This document shows, piece after piece, positions 35,401 to 47,400 of a stretch of DNA of 64,000 nt. Positions within the stretch are counted from its first letter, which is position 1, and each line of letters starts with the position of its first letter. The stretch is taken from contig JAUIRK010000046.1 of assembly GCA_030549495.1 (NCBI GenBank), positions 496,001 through 560,000 of the forward strand. The letters run 5' to 3'. The stretch comes from Nectonema munidae. Lineage: Eukaryota > Nematomorpha > Nectonematoida > Nectonematidae. The position numbers were made by a program, and so were the translations under genes. The notes beneath the pieces are model-generated. The model was given only the letters and a program-made list of their open reading frames with translations. It had not been told where the DNA came from and made no database searches.

Positions 35401-38400
35401 GGATTAGATAATATAAACAGACACAAAATTCTACTAGGTAATAATGATTTTTCATATACTTTAAGATTTATAAAAAGCCTTTGCTGGCAGGACTTGGCCT
35501 GAAGGCCATTGAGTTGGCCATGTTCAACACTCAAGGATGAGAGATTTTTAGGAAACATCTTTGTTTCAATAATAACTTTTATTGATTGTTCATGCTAAAG
35601 AAAGCAAGAAATTTAATTGTTCAGTTCATTACCAAGGTAATATTTATTTATATATAGCGAAGTTATAATATGATTGCCAATGCAATTTTCTTTTTTCCTT
35701 ATATTGTTGAAACGCAAAGCGTAGAATATAATGAAACTTGAAATCGGGCTTGCATTCAAGATTTTGTACAACCGACATCACTAATTCATTAGTGTACGTT
35801 TCTTTTACGACATGATATATTTCAGTCATTTCATTTTTAAATTTATAATATTTTGTCCAAAACGTGACAGGGGCAAGGTATGTATAAAAAGCATATCTGG
35901 ATTCATTTTAAATATTTTTGTTGATTCTAACCAGAATATGATTAAGATGACGATTGTCGCAAATGATGATTTTGATGGAGAACAACCATGCATTACTACA
36001 CAAACATTCATTTCCTTTTTACTTTCACCTGAGCCACTTTCCCATTTGACTACCTCTAATGCAACATTAACAACACATAACTTGATATTCTACTCCAGGC
36101 ATGCTCAACCCAACTTTAAGTAGGTGCTTTTACGTCATTTTAGGTTACGCTTATTTTAAGTTTCGCCTTCTTTCAAGATTATTTCGTTCATTACGGTATC
36201 ACCTAATCCGCTCTCAAATATTTCAGAGAGTGTAGAAAAATTAGAAGATTTATCCCCACTTTTGCAAGATTTAGACAAACTTTTGATGCTTCATAAGTAG
36301 AAAATTTATTAATTTGGTGGAGCACTTTAAAAGAAATTATTCCCTCGTTTTCTAGTATTAAAAAGGCATTAGAGGTACACAACAAGCTTGCCTATAAGCA
36401 AGTTTCACAGGGAAAAAACTGAAGTGTTAGGATACTGAGATAATCTTATGTATTTTTTTAGATATACATATCTTTAGAAAGCAAAATATTCTGGTTTTTT
36501 ATACTACGCATATTGTTCAGTCTAAAATTTTCTTTTATGAAAAGGTAGTAATTTAAAGTTTTTTGAACATGTAAAATGAAAGGTAAAGTGTGTGGACGAA
36601 GATAATTGAACGTGTGTATTGTGTGTTTGATTAAAATAAAAAACGTGTCACCTGCATAGCAGAACCTAAGATTCACAGTAGTTCCTTGCAAATAAGTGTT
36701 TTTACAACTTTTCTTTGTGTGAAAGGCGAGGAGGAATAAGAGGGGATTATACCCAAGGTTTGGTATTAAATAATTTAGATCCACGTTGATTGCATTAGGG
36801 GATCCGGAAATCTTATCCAAAGTGTCTGAATGTTTGTCCTAGGCGATCCAACACTTTTTTTTCAATTTCACAGTGCTGTTTTATCTTTTATCAATAAAAT
36901 TCGCCTATTATATTGAAAAATAAAAACTTATTCAACAGTCTGTGGTCATTTTTTCTCACACAAATAAAAAAAACTTATATTTATGCTTTATATGCAAACG
37001 TTTATTCTATATCATAGCAGGCATTAAAATATTTTTAATAAAAAAAAATTCAATACTAAATCTAGTATAAGAACATGGATCAATGAGAATTTATGTAATA
37101 ATTATAAACAAATGAAGTTAGAGCTGAGTCTTGAAAAGACGCGGTACATATAAAAAAAGTTAAAAGAAATAGTAAGTTTACTCTTATTTACCTTACTGCC
37201 AACTGAAGGAGAGGATTGACAAGTTGCTGTGATTGGAGTGAAATGTTTGACTTATTTTACTAAATTTATCATTTAAGAAATTTTGAATAAAGACTATTTT
37301 TAAAAACTTTTTATATACTTATAAACTGTATAAATCGAAAAACACATAAATATATCGATACTTTTTTCATACATATAAAATAAAGTTTTTACAAAAAGAT
37401 TTTTTGTATATTTTTCATTATACATCTCACAATGAGGTTCTATAAGTTCTTGCTTAATTTTCATATATCTTTTGCTACTAGCTAAGAATGTACTGGCAAT
37501 CGTGGATGGCTGCTCAGTTATGGGTTCTTTTATTTAGTCCTTGGATGCAATACGGACGACAAATAAAAAAAGGTATTTTCTAACCTTTGATCCAGCGTAA
37601 TATCCTCCAGTAGCTGCAAAGCTCTTGCTAAAAGTGCCCATTAAAACGTCGACTTCTCTTGAATCAACGCCAAAGTGATCGGTAACTCCTCTTCCGGTCG
37701 AACCAACAGCTCCGATGCTGTGCGCCTCATCTACGAAGAGGTACACTCCGTACTTTTTCTTGATACGAATCACTTCGGGCAAATTGACGAAAGTGCCCTC
37801 CATGCTGAAAAAGGAGAAAAAGTCAGTTAGTGGGTATTACTATAAATTCTCTGATGCTAATACCTGTATATACCTTCAACTATGATTATTATCTTCTTCC
37901 AGGGGCGGTGAGTCCTGGGATGACCATAAATGATCAAATCTCGCAACTTTCGTTCCAAATCAACCATATCTTAAGTAGAGAATAAGAGCAACTTAATTCA
38001 CTTAAGTTGCATAATAAATTTGTTAGTTATAAACGCATCACATATCAGTAAGGTAGGAATGCCATAGATGCTACATATGATAGGGCTGATAGAATTTGAT
38101 AATGTGGAAAATTTGAATTGCAAACTGAGAAGCGTAGATACAAATAAGACTAACAAAAGTGTTAACTAGTTAGGCTAAAAATAGGCGTGGATGCACAGAC
38201 TTAAAATTGTGGGGGAAGAGGGTAACCTTTTTTGAAGTCTCTGAATATTATCATATTTAGGGAGAGATTTGCACTCCGTATTGTTAAGACTTAAAGATTG
38301 GAATTAAAAAAATGTTCGTCCATTTTTAGGATTAAAAAATTAATCTCAATTTTACTTTTTTAAGCAATGATATTTATATATCTTTAAAATTTTTAATATT

Positions 38401-41400
38401 AATGTACTTTTTAGGTAGAAAGATTTGCATTATTTCTCATTTTTAGTCCAAAAAATAAAAACATATTTTGTTTAAATTAATGTAATTTTGTAAATTAGGT
38501 ATATTATTACATTACAAAAATGGATTATTAATTTAACAGCTAATTTATATTGAATTGTGCTGTGTTAATTAGATAGTACAACACTTTTTGAATAAAACAT
38601 TCTCTTGGTAAAATTAAAAGGCCTTATATTTTACAGTTTCCAGTTTTTATATGCCAATAAATATTTAAACTCATGAAATTTCTTTCATTTTTCTTGCCAA
38701 ATATAAAAGTATACAAAAATTGAAATTTGGGTAGTCCCTATCAAATGTAAGCTTATGATTAAACAATTAGCTAGTTAATTAAATCTTTCCTGATAGGTAG
38801 TAAAGCTACAATCAATTTTTTATAAATTAATAAAAAAAGTTAAAGAAACCGGAGGCGGGCAATTTTTTCTGGCTCTTTGTAAAATAGAATTGCTACAGTA
38901 GATGTAATAGAGACATGAGTATGGTTCTGTACAAACTGGTTTGGATTATATCGATGATCTTGGATTCGAACACCAGCACACCTACTTTACTGTTCATACT
39001 TCGGCATAAGCTCTGCAATTTGTGCCTTCTCGATGAAATCATTCCAAGTAACCTGTATTCTTATCAGTAGGTGCTCCCTGCCTTTGGCATCAATGAAAAA
39101 AGCATACATATAATATAAACAAAACTGTTAGATGAGGGATTAAAAGCTGCCATATAGTATAAGCCATTCCCAAAATTTAGGAACAAAATGCTGACATTTA
39201 ACATAGTTCGATGTATACGTAGTCGACCTGAGTTTTAAAAAAACAAGCTATGCTGTAAATCATGAAGAAATTCATTTTTAAAATCAAATTAAATGTTGTA
39301 TATTTACTTGGGACGTTTTTGCTTTTTCATCCACAGTCAAGTCAGTTCACGTGAACTACTATTTAAGGCAACAAATATTATTTTTTCATAACTCTCGCGC
39401 TTTTTCTTTACGCGTGGTTTTACCATTTTTTGTTTTTAAACGAATTTTTTGAATCTTTTTGAGAATGAATGATTAGAAACACATAGAAAACAGAACTCTT
39501 TTATTTTAGTGGTATAAATAGAATAAGTATAATAACTAAGTTAAATAGTAGCAAAATATTGAAACGTGCTTAAAATTTAAAGGTCTGGATGTAGTACAAA
39601 AATCTTTTTAAAACATGCAATATTTTTACTCGAAGATTTTTTTCAAATAACCTCCTAATCAAGGGAATGAAAAAGAGAGAATTTGAAGAAAAAATGCTAG
39701 GTTAGCCCATTATTAATTATGCATTTATTTGAAACATAGAAAGAGAGATAACCTTAAAGATGAATTTTTACACTGATATTGAGATAAAGTATTCTTGAGG
39801 CATCAATAACAATCATTTTGATACTACAAGATATTGGGTTAGAATACAGTATGAGATCTTCATTGTTGCTAGCAAGTGTACCTTCTCAATGAAAAAGAGC
39901 TTACAGCACTTTACCTCTGTGCTAAAAGGTTGAGACGAAAGACATAATCTGTAAAAAAATACTGTTGTGTTTGAAAACAACGACTGAGGCATGAGAGAGT
40001 TTGCAGCCGAGAGCAATTGAAGCATGATTTAAGGAATCACTAAGTATTGCACAACCCTAAAGAATCAAACATCTCTTTTATCGCAAAAATATCAATAGAA
40101 GGATTTGAATTAAAATACGAATAAGTGATCAAATTTATAGAAGAGCGTTGATACCTTGCCGATAAGAGATGGAATATTCCCTGAATTTGTGGCAAACCCC
40201 ATAGGAAAAACCACAGCATCTTCCGTGTTCAAAAATTTGGCCAGTAAACTCTCCAACTCATTTTGAATACGAAAAACTCCTAAAATTAAAATTAGGAAAA
40301 AAACTTTTCAAAGAAAATATGTTAAGACAATAAAATAAATAAACTAATTGAGAGAAAAGAGATGAAGAAATCAGAAAAGAAGCGAGTTAACGAAAAGAGC
40401 CTCGGGTATAGGGTCAAGAAATCTACTAAGAAAAAAGAAAGCAGTGGTGCGAAAAACGAAATACACGAAGTTTAACATGATAAACATGCTATCAAAACAA
40501 TAATACAGTGATGCTTGCGAAACCTATCTTAAATGTGATATTAGCTTTTAACAACACGTGTCCAAAAACCTAATTAATATAAAATTAGTTATAAAAAGCT
40601 GCCAATGAAACTGAAGGCCAAAGTGTATTTAGCCATAGTGAGACCAGTCATGACTTACGGTTCAGAATGTTGGTGTCTGAAAAAGAAAGAAAAGAACAAG
40701 TTGGAAGTGTCTGAAATGAAAATGCTGAGAATGATGTTAAATGTAACAAGAAGAGATAGAATCAGGAATAAAGAAATAAGACGAAGAACAAAAGTAATGA
40801 CGAGTGTGATAGATGTAATCGAAAAGAACAAAATGAGATGGTATGAACACGTGCTGAGAAGGGAAAAGGATGAGAAAATAAGGAAAGCATACGATGAGCA
40901 GGTAAAAGGAAGGCAAAGAATGAGATGGGGAGATGATTTGGAAGAAAGTATGAAAAAATTTGGTTTGAAAGAAAGCGATGCTACAGACAGAAAGCTTTAG
41001 AGAGAACGGATCAAAGACATCGACCCCCAATAAGGAGATAAGATGAAGAAGAAGAAGAAGAACAGGTGACCAAACACAAAGCTCTTTCTTGCTATCTCAT
41101 ATGTATAAAATGCTATGCATGAAATACAAATGCTCCCATACACTCTCGACACTGATTAAATAAACTCTAACTTGTTTATGGACTCGGCTTAAAAGATCGG
41201 TATTCATCGAAAAATTTAGCGATGCCGAATCCGAAATTATATATAGCTCACTCCGCTGTAAATTTCAGACGACGTCTCTGACTTGACCCTATTTTACAAA
41301 TTAAGGATCCGTCATTCGCTAATTTCAAAAAGTAAAAGAAGAAACTTATTCAAACAACTACACAGTACTAATTAAAAAATGGAAAAGTGAATATCACGTT

Positions 41401-44400
41401 GTAAACGTAATAGAAAACGCCACCAAAAATACAATTGTTTATGGAAAAACTGGCAAGAGCATATATTTCAAGTTTCAAAGATTCATGTAATATGGGGCAA
41501 TCGATTATTCGATGTGATATGATTTTTGACTTATATAATCACGATAAATTATTCTAGACCTTCCGCTGATTTTGGCCATTTAATTTTTTCCTCAATTGCA
41601 TAATAAATGTCAAGTGTTCAACCAATTTCTTAATGTCTAAAATTTTGGAAACCCATTGTCGGGGTTAGGATTAGTGTGGAATTAGTTAGTGTTAGGTTTA
41701 GTGTTAGCGCAATCGTACATAGATATATTTGAATAGGGTGCGGAGAGTATTTGTTCGCAAAATTAATTCCTAGTTAAAAATAACAGAGTAGTTTTATTTT
41801 ATGAAATTTTGTGATCAAGCTTAGATCAATTTTTTACATAACTTATTTTATTGGTTTCACTCGCCAAATGTTTTGGTTTTGATGACAGCCTCGATGCGGC
41901 TTCGGAATCGGCCACAAGGTGTTGCCACTGTTTTTAGATCCACACTTTCAAAAGCTCTAGTGGTTCTCATCTTTAGCTCGTCATTTGTGTTACAACTCCA
42001 CTTGTTGGTATCTTGCTCTATAGCGTCCCACACAAAAAAGTAAAGTGGATTGATATCAGGAAAACTAGAAGGCCGAATGTCAGGGGAAATGAACTAAAAA
42101 ATTGATTGATAGTCAAGCTTCAGTGGATGTTTCAACGCGTTTATCAGCTTCTTTGTGTATTTCACTCGCTTTTCTTGCGTTTTTGAAAGAAACTGTCCTT
42201 TCCTCATTTTATATGAAGTTTCTCTTTTGCAATGTGTTGATGTTGATGTTGCTCTTGATGTTGAAGTAAATGTTTTAATAAAAGTTTAAAAGGGTAACTT
42301 GACAGTTTTCAAACATAATGTTAAAAGCATGGCTGTGGAATCGGAGTCGATGATTTTAAAGGTACAGGAGTCGGAGATTCGGTATCTAACAAAATTTGGG
42401 AATCGGAATCAGAGTCAAAGTCTAGTTTTTTTAAGTATTTAAATAAAGGAAAAAAATAGTTTTATTGTGTATAAGCATATGGAGTGGTTCTTCTTTGGTC
42501 GAGGAAGTGAAGAGTTTTTTACGTATTTGAAGTCGGAGCACGCATCGATTTGCTAGATTCTTTGTCGATATCTTGCACTTCAGCATCCGATCATCGATCA
42601 TGAGTTTTCCTTTCTGAGGTCAACTCGTAGTCAAAACATTAATCTTGTATTCTTTCCTAATCTTTTCGACCATTTTTCTGCTGACACCAAGAAAGTCTGA
42701 AATCTCTATATTACTTCTCCCGAAGCGCATTTCAAGAATAACAACATCATGCTTTTCCACAAATTTAGAGGTTCAAAATTGTTCATAATTAATTCACCAT
42801 GTAACAAAAAAAAATTTCTGTTCCTTGGTTGTAATAATTTTTTTGCATTGCTTGGGTCCCAAATAAATGAAAAAGTGTTATTAAACACTTAGAATCTTAT
42901 ACATGTATATGGTTATTTAATATATTTTATTTATACTTTCAGATAAATATATAAGATCTATATTTTCTGACTAAATCTACTTAAATATTTTCAAAATGGC
43001 TTCAAGAGGGTGCCGGTACCATCCTGATTCATTTTGTTTCATATGCGGCGAGTATATAAAGAGAGGCAAAAAATTTTCTTTGCAAAAGTCTTTGAAGGTT
43101 TGTGAAGCCTAGAAGAAATATTTTAGGATGCCAGTTAGAGACCAGGATAAGCCATGGGCTCCTCGTTACTGTTTTGAGTACTGCAAGAAGACGATGGAAG
43201 GATGGCCACGAGGTGAGAAAAGGTCTCTAAAATTTTCCAATCCGTGTATCTGGCTAGAACCAACAGACCACTCTACAAACTGCTATTTTTGCATCGTGGA
43301 TATCAGCAAGCGGCGGAAAGGAATGTTAATGCTGTGTATTATTCAGATCTGCTGTCATCTATTGCTCCTATTCTCCACTTCTCTAAATATCCCACGCCAG
43401 TGCCACCTGCTCAAGATAAAGTCCAATGCGACTTGTGATAAAGAAGGGGAAGAGATGCTGAAAACTTTAATCATTACCTACCTAATGTATCAGAAAAAGC
43501 TCCTCACTTCCCAAACCAGAAAAAAATCAAGGACTTAATAAGAGATATTCGTTTAACCAAATCCAGTGCAGAGCAGTTTATCTCCAGAATGAAGCAGTGG
43601 AATTTGGTCAACGATGTGCAAGTGACAAGTCAGAGAAGTAAACATAAACCTTTCTGAGACTTTTACACTCTGAGGGATGGTCTCTGCTTCTGCCATGACG
43701 TGCCTGGACTGTTTGGCGTTATTGGAGTGCCCTTTGTGTGGAAGGCGTGGCGACTATTCATAGACAGCTCCATCACAAGCTTGAAGGCTGTACTTCTCCA
43801 TAATGGAAACAAGTATCTGACGCTACTCTTAGCCCATTCTGTGTACCTAAAGGAAGATTAATACAGTGTGAAAGTTCTTTTGGAAGCCCTGCAATACAAC
43901 CAGTACAATTGGGAAATCATTGTCGATTTTAAAATGGTAGATTTTCAGCTTGGACTCGGAGGAGGCTTCATAAAATTCTAATGCTTTCTCTGCTTTTGGG
44001 ATAGTAGAGTCAAATCTGATCATTACAGAAGACTCGGAGAAGAGAACAGATTTTGTAGTTGAAAACCGGAACGTCAGGTGGAAGCCACTAGGGCTAATGC
44101 CGCCATTCCACATTAAATTGGGGTTAATTAAGCAGTTCGTGAAAGATATTTACCAGAAAACAGCCGCTTTCAAGTTATCTGAAGATAAAATCAAATCTGG
44201 ATTTTTTGTTGGACTTCAGATAAGGAAGATTCTTGAGTCTACTGAGTTCTCCTACAAACTCATTAGGATTGAAAACACAGCATGGGACTGTTTCAAGGCA
44301 GTTATTGAGGGCTTCTTAAGAAAATTTCAGAGCTGAAAACTACCATCAACTAGTACAGAATCTGATAAAGGCATTCGGTACCATGGGATGCAGAATCTCG

Positions 44401-47400
44401 CTAAAACTTCACATGGATGCTAACTTGGTCAGATAATTCAAGGAAAATATGGGCGCTTATTCAGCAGAGCAAGGCGAAAGATTCAACTAGGATATGAAAA
44501 ATATAGAGCAGAGAGAGAGTATATGATACTCTGTTTTTATCAACTAATAATTGATAAATACATGTTTTTTTTGAAAAATTTGAAAACTAAAGTAAATTAA
44601 ATTTCATAAAATGTTCATTAAATTAGCATTTAAAAATTACGAACAAATATCGTCCACACCTAACTTTTCTATTTATTTTACACACCTGAAACAAAAAAAC
44701 ATCCAGACATACATACATACATACCAGTACATAGATACATACATAGAATTCATAGTTAGGATTAGTGTAAGTGTTAGCATTAGTGTCGAGATTAGATTAA
44801 GTGTTAGCGCAATCGTACATAAAAACATTCACATATGCATATTTTGACATTCTTGACACAAACTTTTCAAAATATTTGTATTTTAATACACGTTTAACAA
44901 AGAAACATCAAGAGTTCATACATACATACGAATACATACTACATATATATTGACATAAGACACCCATATACTGAAATACTTAAATCTCAAAAACAGCGGT
45001 ATAGCAATTTATATTGCACTAACTTTCATTTTTCACATAGATTGAATCCCAATTATTCATTCAAACAAAATAATACAAAAATGTTGAAGTAAATGTTTTA
45101 ATAAAAGGGTAACTTGACAGTTTTCAAACATAATGTTAAAACCATGCCTGTGGAGTCGGAGGCGATGATTTTAAAGGTACAGGAGTCGGAGATTCGGTAT
45201 CTAACAAAATTTAGGAATCGGAATCAGAGTCGAAGTCTAGTTTTTTTAAGTATTTAAATAAAGGAAAAAATAGTTTTATTGTGTATAAGCATATGGAGTG
45301 GTTCTTCTTTAGTCGAAGTCGGAAGTGAAGAGTTTTTACGTATTTGGAGTCGGAGCACGCATCGATTTGCTAGATTCTTTGTCGATATCTTGCACTTCAG
45401 CACCCGATCATCGATCATGAGTTTTCCTTTCTGAGGTCAACTCGTAGTCAAAACATTAATCTTGTAATCTTTCCTAATCTTTTCGACCATTTTTCTGCTG
45501 ACACCAAGAAAGTCTGAAATCTCTGTATTACTTCTCCCGAAGCGCATTTCAAGAAGAACACCATCATGCTTTTCCACAAATTTAGAGGTTCAAAATTGTT
45601 CATAATTAATTCACCATGTAACAAAAAAAAAATTTCTGTTCCTTGGTTGTAATATTTTTTTTGCATTAATTGGGTCCCAAATAAATGAAAAAGTGTTATT
45701 AAACAATTAGAATCTTATATATGTATATGGTTATTTAATATATTTTATTTATACTTTCAGATATATATATAAGATCTATATTTTCTGACTAAATCTACTT
45801 AAATATTTTCAAAATGGCTTCAAAAGGGTGCCGGTACCATCATGATTCATTTTGTTTCATATGCGGCGAGTATATAAAGAGAGGCAAAAAATTTTCTTTG
45901 CAAAAGTCTTTGAAGGTTTGTGAAGCCTAAAAGAAATATTTTAGGATGCCAGTTAGAGACCAGGATAAGCCATGGGCTCCTCGTTACTGTTTTGAGTACT
46001 GCAAGAAGACGATGGAAGGATGGCCACGAGGTGAGAAAAGGTCTCTAAAATTTTCCAATCCGTGTATCTGGCTAGAACGAACAGACCACTCTACAAACTG
46101 CTATTTTTGCATCGTGGATATCAGCAAGCGGCGGAAAGGAATGTTAATGCTGTGTATTATTCAGATCTGCTGTCATCTATTGCTCCTATTCTCCACTTCT
46201 CTAAATATCCCACGCCAGTGCCACCTGCTCAAGATAAAGTCCAATGCGACTTGTGATAAAGAAGGGGAAGAGATGCTGAAAACTTTAATCATTACCTACC
46301 TAATGTATCAGAAAAAGCTCCTCACTTCCCAAACCAGAAAAAAATCAAGGACTTAATAAGAGATATTCGTTTAACCAAATCCAGTGCAGAGCAGTTTATC
46401 TCCAGAATGAAGCAGTGGAATTTGGTCAACGATGTGCAAGTGACAAGTCAGAGAAGTAAACATAAACCTTTCTGAGACTTTTACACTCTGAGGGATGGTC
46501 TCTGCTTCTGCCATGACATGACTGTTTGGCGTTATTGGAGTGCCCTTTGTGTGGAAGGCGTGGCGACTATTCATAGACAGCTCCATCACAAGCTTGAAGG
46601 CTGTACTTCTCCATAATGGAAACAAGTATCTGACGCTACTCTTAGCCCATTCTGTGTACCTAAAGGAAGATTAATACAGTGTGAAAGTTCTTTTGGAAGC
46701 TCTGCAATACAACCAGTACAATTGGGAAATCATTGTCGATTTTAAAATGGTAGATTTTCAGCTTGGACTCGGAGGAGGCTTCATAAAATTCTAATGCTTT
46801 CTCTGCTTTTGGGATAGTAGAGTCAAATCTGATCATTACAGAAGACTCGGAGAAGAGAACAGATTTTGTAGTTGAAAACCGGAACGTCAGGTGGAAGCCA
46901 CTAGGGCTAATGCCGCCATTCCACATTAAATTGGGGTTAATGAAGCAGTTCGTGAATGATATTTGCCAGAAAACAGCCGCTTTCAAGTTATCTGAAGATA
47001 AAATCAAATCTGGATTTTTGTTGGACTTCAGATAAGGAAGATTCTTGAGTCTACTGAGTTCTCCTACAAACTCATTAGGATTGAAAACACAGCATGGGAC
47101 TGTTTCAAGGCAGTTATTGAGGGCTTCTTAAGAAAATTTCAGAGCTGAAAACAACCATCAACTAGTACAGAATCTGATAAAGGCATTCGGTGCCATGGGA
47201 TGCAGAATCTCGCTAAAACTTCACATGGATGCTAACTTGGTCAGATAATTCAAGGAAAATATGGGCGCTTATTCCGCAGAGCAAGGCGAAAGATTCAACT
47301 AGGATATGAAAAATATAGAGCAGAGAGAGTATATGATACTCTGTTTTTATCAACTAATAATTGATAAATACATGTTTTTCTTGAAAAATTTGAAAACTAA

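Larger units (their letters stand above)
42258..45080. repeat. 2.8 kb tandem unit, copy 1
   Basis: Starts ATGTTGAAGTAAATG within the mariner remnant and runs through the GTCGGAGTC repeat, the mariner helix-turn-helix fragment, the [18 protein letters not shown] pseudogene, a CATA microsatellite and a GTTAG-rich patch. The next copy starts directly at 45081, 2823 bp on. Differences from copy 2 are few: scattered substitutions and short indels. Confidence 0.9.

Noticed and set aside
36458-36820. 120-codon minus frame as a host gene
   Set aside because: No known family, no flanking splice signals I trust, and it sits in an SPTLC2 intron; kept only as unassigned sequence.
44754-44820. Telomeric TTAGG array
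   Set aside because: Units are irregular (TTAGTG, TTAGCAT, TTAGATT) and not a TTAGG tandem run.
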